From Alkalihalobacillus sp. CinArs1 (GTDB lineage Bacteria; Bacillota; Bacilli; Bacillales; Guptibacillaceae): a DNA stretch of 64,000 nucleotides. Made by a program: the position numbers and the translations under genes. Under the pieces are notes generated by a model, which was not told the origin of the DNA, made no database searches, and worked only from the letters and a program-made list of their open reading frames with translations. Positions 8,535 through 16,556 of this stretch are shown here, piece by piece. Position 1 is the stretch's first letter; each line of letters starts with the position of its first letter. The stretch covers positions 1,116,001 through 1,180,000 of the forward strand of contig NZ_CANDOB010000001.1 of NCBI RefSeq assembly GCF_947387515.1, in the 5' to 3' direction.

Positions 8535-10000
8535 TCCGACACCCTTTTACGATACTTATTGAGTGCTTCTGAAGTACACATGTAAATTCCCTGACTGATG
8601 AGTTTTCCTAAAACCGTAATTGTACCTGCATACGGAAGGTGTTTCCCTCGCTGTGTCGCCGCGATCAGAATGCTATCTGTCGAGGTACCTGTTGCGAACG
8701 ATCCGGTTATAGCGTCCTTCACATGATGATCATGCATCACTTTCACTTTTGCCTCGGTTGCTGTCATGATACTTTGTATGAAGGCCTCATCAGTCAGTGA
8801 ACCATTCACAAATACCCACGTATTGATTGTGCCAGGCATCGGTTCATACACGTGCTCAACACTTCGCGATGCATCTACAGCATTGCCCACTCCAGCTGTA
8901 ACGACAACAAATACAGAAACACCGTCATCCTCAATGAGTTGATAAGACACATCTTCAAGACAAACAGCTGTCATCATCCCAACGGTTTCGACAGGATCGA
9001 TCTGATGGTTTTTAAGGTACGCCTCCATTTCTTCACGATGGTTCGAGCAACTGTAGCTCTTCTCGACGTGACGATTAACAAACGTGTTGTACCAGCCTGT
9101 TCCAGAGCCAACGACACCTGAAGACATCGTCCGAAGTGGGAACGGAGCCTTTAGCTGAATCATTTCTTCATTAGACATTAAAAACCGTTCATCGATGACA
9201 AGGTCATCGAGGTCTTCGCCCTGTTTCTCTGGTAATAGTAGCATTTGAGGTTTTGGTACAGTGGGGTGCGGGTGTTTTTCAATATTCGTTCGATATACCG
9301 ACTGAATACGCGCTTCATCCAGTACCTCGTTCGGCTTGTGGTGCATATTCACCTTGCCATCTTCAAGTAGTAAAAGACGGTCACAATACAACCCAGCAAG
9401 GTTCAAGTCGTGAAAAATTGAAATGACCGTAAGCCCTTGTTCCCTCGTCCACTTTTTTAACAAATCGAGAAGCTCTTTCTGATAAGAAAGGTCAAGATGA
9501 TTCGTCGGCTCATCAAGCAACAGGATTTCCGGCTCCTGTGCGAGTGCTTGAGCTAGGAAGACGCGCTGACGTTCACCACCTGAAAGTTCATTCACGTAGT
9601 TGTCTTGAAAGGCTTTGATTCCAGTCTGCTCCATTGTCTTCTGCACAACTGCCTCATCACGCTCGCTCCACATCTGAAACCATCCAGTCTGGTGGGCATA
9701 CCTGCCAAGTGAGACGGTTTCTTTCACCGTATATGGGAAAGCATGTTCAGCATGCTGTGGAAGCACAGCGAGAACTTTTGCTAGTTGCTTTGCGGAGTAC
9801 TTTGAGATCGCCTTATCTTTTAAAAGCACCTCTCCTTTATCTGCTTTTAAAATACCGCTGATCACTTTGAATATCGTCGTTTTCCCGCTACCGTTCGGTC
9901 CTACGATCCCGAGGAGTTCTCCTCTTTTCACATCGAATGAGAGATCCTGGAGTACTTCATGACCTGGATATCCTCCTGTTACGTGATTCACCGTTAACAT
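8531..10000 (-). CDS. Fused corrinoid ABC transporter ATPase and adenosylcobinamide amidohydrolase (BtuD-CbiZ)
   Basis: A 489-residue two-domain protein. Residues 1 to about 250 form a complete ABC ATPase: Walker A GPNGSGKT (35-42), Q-loop LPQH (80-83), signature LSGGE (139-143), Walker B LLLDEP (160-165) and H-loop His197. Residues from about 266 to 489 match CbiZ, with RTMSSGVVGSG, VTAGVGNA and ATGTSTDS segments; CbiZ hydrolyses the aminopropanol linkage of adenosylcobinamide to give adenosylcobyric acid. Such fusions have been noted in alkaliphilic bacilli, from memory. Neighbouring btuC supplies the permease. The fusion places corrinoid remodelling at the cytoplasmic mouth of the importer. 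Confidence 0.92.
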   Translation of the reverse strand: MLTVNHVTGGYPGHEVLQDLSFDVKRGELLGIVGPNGSGKTTIFKVISGILKADKGEVLLKDKAISKYSAKQLAKVLAVLPQHAEHAFPYTVKETVSLGRYAHQTGWFQMWSERDEAVVQKTMEQTGIKAFQDNYVNELSGGERQRVFLAQALAQEPEILLLDEPTNHLDLSYQKELLDLLKKWTREQGLTVISIFHDLNLAGLYCDRLLLLEDGKVNMHHKPNEVLDEARIQSVYRTNIEKHPHPTVPKPQMLLLPEKQGEDLDDLVIDERFLMSNEEMIQLKAPFPLRTMSSGVVGSGTGWYNTFVNRHVEKSYSCSNHREEMEAYLKNHQIDPVETVGMMTAVCLEDVSYQLIEDDGVSVFVVVTAGVGNAVDASRSVEHVYEPMPGTINTWVFVNGSLTDEAFIQSIMTATEAKVKVMHDHHVKDAITGSFATGTSTDSILIAATQRGKHLPYAGTITVLGKLISQGIYMCTSEALNKYRKRVSE

Positions 10001-10002
10001 AC

Positions 10003-11061
10003 TTACCCTCTTCTTTCTTTGCGTCTTCGAATTAAGATGATTGCGAACACTGGCGCTCCGATCAATGACGTTATGACTCCAATCGGTAGTTCCGTAGGTG
10101 AGATAATGATTCTTGAAATAAGATCCGTTACTATTAGAAAAGCAGCCCCAAGCAGAATCGCTAATGGTAGAAGGTGTCTATGATCTGGTCCCCATAATAG
10201 TCTCGTAAGATGAGGAATCACAAGACCGACGAAACCGATCGTACCGGAAACAGCTACAGCGCCTCCAGTTAGTATCGAGCCTCCTATTAAAATCCACAGC
10301 TTCCTCTTAGCTACGTTGACCCCTATATGCTGTGCACGTTCTTCACCAAAAGACATCGCGTTCAGTTCCTTGCTACTAACTAGCAAAATACACGCTCCGA
10401 TCACGAAGAACGGTAAGATAATCGCGATATATTCCCACCCTCGCATCGAAACACTTCCAAGAAGCCAACCGATGATTTGGCGAAGCTCTTCTCCTGTTAA
10501 AGCAATCATTAAAGATAGCAACGATCCAAGGAAAGAGCTAAACACGATCCCCGTCAAAATAATCGTCTCAACACGCATCGAGCGTTCGATTTGTCGCGCA
10601 AAGAACAGGACGAGAAAAATGGTAACGATCGAAGCAGCAATACTCATGATCGGCAGCGTAAACATGCCGATCAACGGCAGTGACAAGTTAAAAAAGAGGA
10701 CGAGCACTGCACCGACAGATGCACCTGATGAGACACCGAGTACGTAAGGATCTGCCAATGGATTACGAAGAAGACCCTGAAAGGCAGCTCCTGCAACCGC
10801 TAGTGATGCACCGACAAGTCCTGCTAAGATGACACGAGGCAGCCGGATGTCCAACACGATTGTCGTGAACATAGGATCCGTTTCACCCATTGACGGTAGG
10901 TTCAGTACCTCAGCCCACATCAATTTTAGGATTGTTTCGATCGGAACTGAGACAGTCCCGACCGAGATACCAAGCAGCATCGCGCCAACTAGCAGTCCAC
11001 TAGCTATAACGTAAGGGATCGCTTTATTCAGTAAAAACATCCGGGTAAACCGCTTTAGCAA
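10003..11061 (-). CDS. btuC: Corrinoid ABC transporter permease BtuC
   Basis: FecCD/BtuC-family permease of about 352 residues with about ten membrane segments and the family signature GLLRNPLADPYVLGVSSGAS in the middle of the N-terminal half, plus GTIGFVGLVIPHL near the C-terminus. It moves corrinoid delivered by BtuF, powered by the BtuD domain encoded next. A TTG at 11061 was preferred because AAGGAG lies nine bases upstream; an ATG seven codons later lacks a ribosome site. The gene overlaps btuF by 38 bases and stops two bases before the ATPase gene. A siderophore role is the generic alternative, but the riboswitch and neighbours argue for B12. Confidence 0.92.
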   Translation of the reverse strand: MLKRFTRMFLLNKAIPYVIASGLLVGAMLLGISVGTVSVPIETILKLMWAEVLNLPSMGETDPMFTTIVLDIRLPRVILAGLVGASLAVAGAAFQGLLRNPLADPYVLGVSSGASVGAVLVLFFNLSLPLIGMFTLPIMSIAASIVTIFLVLFFARQIERSMRVETIILTGIVFSSFLGSLLSLMIALTGEELRQIIGWLLGSVSMRGWEYIAIILPFFVIGACILLVSSKELNAMSFGEERAQHIGVNVAKRKLWILIGGSILTGGAVAVSGTIGFVGLVIPHLTRLLWGPDHRHLLPLAILLGAAFLIVTDLISRIIISPTELPIGVITSLIGAPVFAIILIRRRKERRG

Positions 11062-11995
11062 GTTCCTCTACTCCTTCAACAAGACGCGGACCAGAGCGTG
11101 TAACAAGGTCAGAATGAACATCGACAACTCTTTCTTCTTTCACTGCGGTGACATCTTTCCAGCCATCACGGCTCAGCACTTGTTCCACTGGCTTTTCCGT
11201 ATAGTAGCCGTATGTGGTGATGATCACATCTGGATTTGCTTGAATAATTGCTTCTTGATCGATTTGGTTCCAGCCTTCTTGGTCATGCGTAACATTCGTA
11301 GCATTTATAAGTGAGAGCATGTCGTCCATGAACGTATTCTTACCAGGAGAATAAATTTCTGGTGCAGGAGAAACTTCAACAAAGACGCTCTTCGTTTCTT
11401 CGATTGACTCAGCTTTTGACTTGATTTCTTCTAGTTTCGATTTCATATCGGCAATCAACTCTTCAGCTGCCTCCGTTTCGCCTGTTGCTTGTCCAATCAT
11501 TTCCATCGATGTGTAAACTTCATCAAAACTTTTTGCATCGTTAACGACTAGAACAGCAATTCCTGCATCTCGGAGCTGCTGTAGACCAGCTTCTGAGTTA
11601 TGAGCACTAGAGCCGTGAGCGAGGACAAGGTCAGGATCTAATGAGATAATCTTTTCAACATTAAATTCCATCCCACCGATCTTCTCAATATCTGCAGTCT
11701 CTTCTGGGTAGTTCGCAAAATCTGAAACACCCACTACTTCACTACCAGCACCAAGTGCAAAAAGGATTTCTGCGTTACTTGGAATTAAGGAAACGATTTT
11801 CTCTGGATCTTCTTCTAGCGTTACATCCTTATCGAGCGCATCTGTGATGGTAACTGGGAAAGCGCTATCTTCTGTATTCTGATTCTCTTCTGTACTTACG
11901 TTAGTATTGTTCTCAGATGAATTATCTGATCCGCAACCGGCCATGATTCCTGTAACGAGTAGTAATAATACGAGCAATGAATAAAGCTTCTTCAT
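11024..11995 (-). CDS. btuF: Corrinoid-binding lipoprotein BtuF
   Basis: Substrate-binding component of the B12 importer. The 323-residue product starts MKKLYSLLVLLLLV and has a lipobox ending in AGC at residue 20, so it should be lipid-anchored outside the membrane. The mature part has the PBP-III fold motifs of BtuF: ALGAGSEVVGVSDFANYPEE and a long bridging helix. The start at 11995 is set by AGGAGG ten bases upstream. The frame stays open further upstream, but that stretch is the riboswitch and its terminator. It is the first gene of the operon, directly controlled by the cobalamin riboswitch. Confidence 0.94.
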   Translation of the reverse strand: MKKLYSLLVLLLLVTGIMAGCGSDNSSENNTNVSTEENQNTEDSAFPVTITDALDKDVTLEEDPEKIVSLIPSNAEILFALGAGSEVVGVSDFANYPEETADIEKIGGMEFNVEKIISLDPDLVLAHGSSAHNSEAGLQQLRDAGIAVLVVNDAKSFDEVYTSMEMIGQATGETEAAEELIADMKSKLEEIKSKAESIEETKSVFVEVSPAPEIYSPGKNTFMDDMLSLINATNVTHDQEGWNQIDQEAIIQANPDVIITTYGYYTEKPVEQVLSRDGWKDVTAVKEERVVDVHSDLVTRSGPRLVEGVEELAKAVYPDVFTE

Positions 11996-12028
11996 GTGTA
12001 GTTCTCCTCCTAAAATGTATAATGAAAC

Positions 12029-12059
12029 AAAAAAAATCCCCACGCACGAGCATGGAGAT
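12029..12059 (-). terminator. Riboswitch-controlled intrinsic terminator
   Basis: A 10-bp stem (12050-12059 with 12036-12045, loop TCGT) is followed on the minus strand by eight U residues. It lies between the B12 riboswitch and btuF, so it is the expression platform. GCACGA at 12134-12139, just after the aptamer, can pair with TCGTGC at 12044-12049 in this hairpin, a plausible antiterminator. Confidence 0.85.
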
Positions 12060-12142
12060 GGCCGAATGAAAGTAAGAATGATACACAAGATGACACTTAC
12101 CTTCCTTCGCACATCCCTATCCTCGTAGGTTGTTCGTGCTTT

Positions 12143-12304
12143 TGAATCAGGCAGGTCTCCTGGCTTATGGTTATCGCTTACTGCTCCTTCCCATTCGATA
12201 TGAACAGTGGATTTCACAGCTTACGACCATTTACAGTGGCGGGACCGCGCTGGATTTACACCAGCTTCCCTATTAAGTCTTCATCGTGAAGACACCTGAA
12301 TCAG
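12143..12304 (-). promoter_or_regulatory. Cobalamin riboswitch
   Basis: The minus strand carries the classic aptamer: AATAGGGAAGC, then CTGGTGTAAATCCAG, CGGTCCCGCCACTGT, and the B12 box AAGCCAGGAGACCTGCC (12150-12166). The ends CAGGTG and CCTGCCTGA close the outer stem. Bound adenosylcobalamin is expected to favour the terminator at 12029-12059 and shut off the whole 13-gene operon. Confidence 0.96.
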
Positions 12305-12326
12305 TACATATGTAATTGCAAGTTTT

Positions 12327-12332
12327 ATTATA
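12327..12332 (-). promoter_or_regulatory. Candidate -10 element of the B12 operon promoter
   Basis: An exact TATAAT on the minus strand sits about 22 bases before the aptamer. No good -35 hexamer is found at 16-18 bases, so the promoter call rests on the -10 and the position alone. Confidence 0.5.
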
Positions 12333-12403
12333 CACGATAGTCTTTAGGGGTGGAAGACATCTGTAACATCTTCCTAATCGACCCCACTTCGACGTACTTT
12401 GTA

Positions 12404-12910
12404 TTATAAGCCTTTTGCTTCTCTTTCTTCTTTTGTATAAATGATCCTCATTGGATTTCCACCTACAAAAGCTCCTTCAGGAACGTCCTTGTGCACGAGT
12501 GTTCCTGCAGAGACAATCGCTCCAGAGCCGATTGTGATGCCTGGCAACAACGTACTGTTCGCACCGATCATCACGCGATCACCGATCACAACATCACCAA
12601 GACGATATTCGTCGATCAAATACTCGTGAGCAAGTATCGTCGTATTGTACCCGATAATGGAATTCCTTCCGACTTTAATCCTCTCAGGGAACATGATATC
12701 CACCATGACCATCAGCGCAAAAGCCGTTTCTCCTCCGATCTTCATTCCTAGAAAAGTCCTGTATAACCAATTCTTCATCGGGATGAAGGGCGTATACCGT
12801 GCTATTTGTATCACAGCGAAGTTTTTTACAACTTTCCAGAATGGGACCGTTTTATAAATTTGCCATAGGGCGTTGCTTCCTTCGACAGGGTAACGCTCGG
12901 TATTTCTCAC
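12404..12910 (-). CDS. yvoF: Hexapeptide-repeat acyltransferase YvoF
   Basis: A 168-residue left-handed beta-helix acetyltransferase. The first 60 residues are helical with a hydrophobic patch; then come isoleucine-rich hexapeptide turns (KVGRNSIIGYNTTI, DVVIGDRVMIGANSTLLPGITIGSGAIVSAG) ending in the GGNPMRII cap that is typical of maltose/galactoside O-acetyltransferase relatives. It follows ppaX with an overlapping GTGA, exactly as B. subtilis yvoF ends the hprK operon. The acceptor substrate is unknown; a surface-polymer sugar is possible but unproved. Confidence 0.87.
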   Translation of the reverse strand: MRNTERYPVEGSNALWQIYKTVPFWKVVKNFAVIQIARYTPFIPMKNWLYRTFLGMKIGGETAFALMVMVDIMFPERIKVGRNSIIGYNTTILAHEYLIDEYRLGDVVIGDRVMIGANSTLLPGITIGSGAIVSAGTLVHKDVPEGAFVGGNPMRIIYTKEEREAKGL

Positions 12911-13551
12911 TTGCCTACTCCAGCGATTGAAAGAAGCTCTGACATATGATCAAGCATATGATCTGGATTATAAGAAGATAAAAACTCTCGCCCTTTTATC
13001 GTCCATGATACACCGACAGTCTTTACACCGGCATTCTGCCCAGCAAGAATATCATATTGGCTATCGCCTACCATGATCGCATTTTCAGTACTTGAACAGA
13101 GCATTTTCATCGCAGTATTCAGTTGTTCTGGATGAGGTTTTGGATTTTCTACTTCTTCGACTGTAATGACTACAGGGAAAAATTGATCCAGCTTTGTCAG
13201 CTTCAATCCCATCTCCACTGTGTTCCGCATCTTAGACGTCACGATCGCAAGCTTGTATCCATTTTCGGACAACGTTTTGACCGTTTCAAATACACCATCG
13301 AACTCCGTTACGAGTCGATCGTGATTTTCAATATTATGATTTCGGTAAAACTGTACCATCTCTTCCGCTCGTTCTCTATCATGCTTCTCAAACGTGTGAT
13401 AAAGCGGTTCTCCAATGAAGTTCACAAGTTCTTCATCGGAATACAGTCCTGGGTAGTAATGCTCGAACGTATGCTTGAACGATGCCATGATCAAATCGTT
13501 CGTATTGATTAATGTTCCATCTAAATCAAATAAAATCGTATCAATGTTCAT
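12907..13551 (-). CDS. ppaX: Pyrophosphatase PpaX
   Basis: HAD-superfamily phosphatase of 214 residues that hydrolyses the pyrophosphate released when HprK/P dephosphorylates serine-phospho-HPr. Motif I DLDGTL appears at residues 8-13, motif II in VTSKM, motif III Lys in ENPKPHPE and motif IV in MVGDSQYDI. The ATG at 13551 gives the family length (216 in B. subtilis). An upstream in-frame GTG or TTG would lengthen it by nine residues without support. It overlaps yvoD upstream and yvoF downstream in the hprK operon. Confidence 0.94.
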   Translation of the reverse strand: MNIDTILFDLDGTLINTNDLIMASFKHTFEHYYPGLYSDEELVNFIGEPLYHTFEKHDRERAEEMVQFYRNHNIENHDRLVTEFDGVFETVKTLSENGYKLAIVTSKMRNTVEMGLKLTKLDQFFPVVITVEEVENPKPHPEQLNTAMKMLCSSTENAIMVGDSQYDILAGQNAGVKTVGVSWTIKGREFLSSYNPDHMLDHMSELLSIAGVGK

Positions 13552-14488
13552 AAAAAGGTTCCTTTCTGTGTGAAACACGTGTATCCTTACGCTTCCAAAT
13601 AATCGAAATCACTAACGTTAACAGGACGGCAGTAATCAGCCTCACCAATAAGAGCCAGATAACTGGTATTCCAAGTGGTATAAAGATCAGCGTATCTTCA
13701 ATAACAGCATGACACGCTACAAGAAAAATAAACGCGAGGTAAAGATCCTTTTTCTTCACACCATCTTCTTTTGCAGCCTGAATCATAACTCCCGCTCCAT
13801 AAGCTAGACCGAAAACAAGCCCTGCTGCTAGCGTAGTCGACGTATTTTCTCTCATACCAAGGCTCCTAGTGATAGGTGCCATCCACTTCGAGAACACGTT
13901 GAGCCATTCGCGATCTTTCATAACTTGAATAAATATCATCAACGGAATCACGATGAGGGCGAGCTGAAGAACACCGATCGAAGCTTTTTCAAGACCTTGA
14001 AGTAAAATCAGCCCCCACCCGTTTACTTCTTCACTAGATTGAGGAACTAAGCCATAGACAGCTTGTTCATTCCCGCCTTGCCAAACAAGGTTTATAATGA
14101 ATCCTGATACAACCGCAAGGCCGATCCGCACACATAAAATAACCCACAGTTTGACACCGACCTTAGCAGCAACGCCTGATTCAATTAATAAATTGTGAGA
14201 AAAAGAAAGCATGACGGCAAGGATAAATACTTCTTTGACAGAAAGATCAAGGGTCAAAATTGCTCCGATTCCTGCATAAAGGTTCAAGAAGTTCCCGATT
14301 ACGAGCGGAATGGCTGCCTCGCCTGATAAACCAAGCCATTTCATAGCAGGTTCGATTAAACTGATCACCCATTCCAGGACGGGTGTATACCTTAAGATCG
14401 TAACAAGAAGAGTGATTGGGAAGATAATTTTTCCAAGCTCCCATGTTGTTTGGAGGCCCGTCTTTAATCCACGTTTCAGCGTTCCCAT
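13541..14488 (-). CDS. yvoD: YvoD, nucleoside-recognition (Gate) domain membrane protein
   Basis: A 315-residue integral membrane protein with about eight hydrophobic segments and two Gate-type halves (residues about 10-150 and 170-310). It lies between lgt and ppaX, as in B. subtilis. The substrate is unknown; the Gate family includes spore-maturation SpmA/SpmB-like and nucleoside-transporter-like proteins. The ATG at 14488 is preferred over the GTG six bases earlier because GGAGG is six bases upstream of the ATG. Confidence 0.88.
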   Translation of the reverse strand: MGTLKRGLKTGLQTTWELGKIIFPITLLVTILRYTPVLEWVISLIEPAMKWLGLSGEAAIPLVIGNFLNLYAGIGAILTLDLSVKEVFILAVMLSFSHNLLIESGVAAKVGVKLWVILCVRIGLAVVSGFIINLVWQGGNEQAVYGLVPQSSEEVNGWGLILLQGLEKASIGVLQLALIVIPLMIFIQVMKDREWLNVFSKWMAPITRSLGMRENTSTTLAAGLVFGLAYGAGVMIQAAKEDGVKKKDLYLAFIFLVACHAVIEDTLIFIPLGIPVIWLLLVRLITAVLLTLVISIIWKRKDTRVSHRKEPFYEH

Positions 14489-14501
14489 ACTCACCCTCCT
14501 C

Positions 14502-15314
14502 TTATGATTTATCGTTGTACGGTTTAGGGTTCTTCTTCATTCTTCTGTAAACAATTGTGATAATCGCACCGATAATGAGCACGACTGAAATAACCTGAGC
14601 CATTCTGAGCGACTCCGTTAGCATAAGACTATCCGTTCTTAACCCTTCAATAAAGAAACGTCCGATGGAATACCAGATTACATAAGAAAGGAAGACTTCT
14701 CCTCGTTTAACGTTTGTTCTTTGTAGGAGGATTAAAATAACGAAGCCTACTAAATTCCATAGCGACTCATATAAAAAGGTAGGGTGATAATACGTACCTT
14801 CTATGAACATCTGATTTACAATGAAATCAGGAAGCATTAAGTTCTCAAGAAACTCTCTCGTGACCTCTCCACCATGTGCTTCCTGGTTCATGAAGTTTCC
14901 CCATCGACCGATCGCCTGCCCAAGGATTATACTTGGAGCTGCGATATCAGTAATTTTCCAGAAAGATAACCCGCGCTTTTGAGTAAAAACGAGAGCAGTA
15001 ATAACGGAACCGATCAATGCACCGTGTATCGCGATTCCACCTTCCCAAATCGCAAAGATATCTCCCAGATTGTCCTTATAGTAACCCCACTGAAAGATAA
15101 CATAATAAATTCTGGCCGAAATAATAGCGATCGGTACGGCCCATAGTATTAAATCGACAAATGTTTCTTTCGGCAGCCCTTGACGCTGTGTTTCTCTAAC
15201 CGCAAGTACAAGCCCAAGATAAGCTCCTAGCGCTATGATGATACCGTACCAATAGATTGAAATCGGTCCTAGCTGAACCGCAATTCGATCTAGAGGTTCT
15301 ATTGTTGCTAACAT
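14502..15314 (-). CDS. lgt: Prolipoprotein diacylglyceryl transferase
   Basis: Attaches diacylglycerol from phosphatidylglycerol to the lipobox cysteine of prelipoproteins such as BtuF and CccB encoded in this window. The 270-residue protein has about seven membrane segments and the Lgt signature [14 protein letters not shown] (around residues 137-150, with the essential Arg and Asn). YHPTFLYES and [13 protein letters not shown] follow. The ATG has a GAAAGGGG site. It sits between hprK and yvoD. Confidence 0.96.
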   Translation of the reverse strand: MLATIEPLDRIAVQLGPISIYWYGIIIALGAYLGLVLAVRETQRQGLPKETFVDLILWAVPIAIISARIYYVIFQWGYYKDNLGDIFAIWEGGIAIHGALIGSVITALVFTQKRGLSFWKITDIAAPSIILGQAIGRWGNFMNQEAHGGEVTREFLENLMLPDFIVNQMFIEGTYYHPTFLYESLWNLVGFVILILLQRTNVKRGEVFLSYVIWYSIGRFFIEGLRTDSLMLTESLRMAQVISVVLIIGAIITIVYRRMKKNPKPYNDKS

Positions 15315-15343
15315 GTCCGTTTCCCCTTTCTATGTTAAACCTG

Positions 15344-16282
15344 TTAGATGCTATCGTGATCGTCTCCATCTTCGATTTCTTTTGTTAAACGCTCGGAGAA
15401 CTGTTTCGCTGCGTTCATCCCCATGTTCTTCAAACGGAAGTTCATCGCAGCAACCTCAATGATGATCGCTAAATTTCGTCCTGGACGCACTGGTACAACG
15501 AGGCGCGGAACATTGGAATCGATGATCTGCATATATTCCTCTTCTAGACCAAGACGGTCATATACTTTTTTAGAGTCCCAAAGCTCAAGGTTTATTACTA
15601 ATGAGATCTTCTTGTAATTTCGAATCGCACCTGCTCCAAACAATGTCATGACATTTATAATGCCGAGACCCCTTATTTCAAGAAGGTGTTGAATCAACTC
15701 TGGCGCACTTCCAACAAGCGTGTTTTCAGCTTCCTGGCGAATTTCAACCGAATCGTCGGCAACTAATCGATGGCCGCGCTTTACAAGCTCTAGCGCAGTC
15801 TCACTCTTACCAACCCCACTCGAACCTGTAATCAGAACGCCCACACCATAAATATCGACGAGAACGCCGTGAATAGCAGTGTTAGGGGCAAGCTGACTTT
15901 CAAGATAGTTTGTCAATCTACTACTCAGACGCGTAGTCGTCATACTCGTGCGTAAGATCGGTACATCTTTTTCCTTAGAAGATTGAATCAGTTCATCTGG
16001 CACGATCATGTCTCTTGAGATGACGATACCCGGTGTTTCATCAGTGCACAGCTTTTCCATTCGCTCTTGTTTTTGCTCCTCTGGTAAACCGTTGAAGAAC
16101 GAAAGCTCAGTCTTACCTAATAGCTGCAATCTTTCAGCAGGATAATATGTAAAAAAACCAGCCATTTCAAGACCTGGACGTGATATATCACTTGTGATGA
16201 TCGGACGATGAATTCCTTCAGCACCACTTACAAGTTCAAGGCTGAATTTCTCCATTACATCTTTCATGCGGACTTTTACCAT
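15344..16282 (-). CDS. hprK: HPr kinase/phosphorylase
   Basis: Phosphorylates HPr (and Crh) on Ser46 when fructose bisphosphate is high and removes the phosphate by phosphorolysis; the master sensor of carbon catabolite repression. The 312-residue protein has an N-terminal MurF-like domain and a C-terminal kinase domain. The P-loop GSSGVGKS starts near residue 152, followed by the catalytic His/Asp region (RGHRLVADD), and the HprK signature [11 protein letters not shown] near residue 203. The ATG has TAGGAGG eight bases upstream. First gene of its operon. Confidence 0.97.
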   Translation of the reverse strand: MVKVRMKDVMEKFSLELVSGAEGIHRPIITSDISRPGLEMAGFFTYYPAERLQLLGKTELSFFNGLPEEQKQERMEKLCTDETPGIVISRDMIVPDELIQSSKEKDVPILRTSMTTTRLSSRLTNYLESQLAPNTAIHGVLVDIYGVGVLITGSSGVGKSETALELVKRGHRLVADDSVEIRQEAENTLVGSAPELIQHLLEIRGLGIINVMTLFGAGAIRNYKKISLVINLELWDSKKVYDRLGLEEEYMQIIDSNVPRLVVPVRPGRNLAIIIEVAAMNFRLKNMGMNAAKQFSERLTKEIEDGDDHDSI

Positions 16283-16500
16283 TCATAAACCTCCTAAATC
16301 GAACCTAATGGTTACATTTTTCGCTATTTTCTATTGTACCATTTCACATTTGAAAGAACAGAATGATAAACTACAATTTCTTAAAAAGGAAAAAGCTTGT
16401 CCCTCTCTTTTAGTAAGATTAGCTTCAAACGCTACGGTCGTATTCAAGTTCTTATTTTGAACTATTCTTTGTAAATATATAAATCTTCTGATCGTACCTA

Positions 16501-16534
16501 AACAAAAAAAGCCGTCGAGAAAGTCTCGACAGCT
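16501..16534 (-). terminator. Terminator after glpD
   Basis: On the minus strand a 10-bp stem (16525-16534 with 16510-16519, loop ACTTT) precedes a run of seven T. It lies 23 bases after the glpD stop and separates it from hprK. Confidence 0.9.
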
Positions 16535-16556
16535 CTACAGGTGGCCTAACTGATCA

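Noticed and set aside
10316-10747. Plus-strand open frame of 143 codons inside btuC
   Set aside because: It is antisense to a clear permease gene, with composition typical of a shadow frame and no ribosome site.
11996-12217. In-frame upstream extension of the btuF reading frame
   Set aside because: It is made of the B12 riboswitch 3' part and its terminator. A lipoprotein signal peptide and AGGAGG fix the start at 11995.
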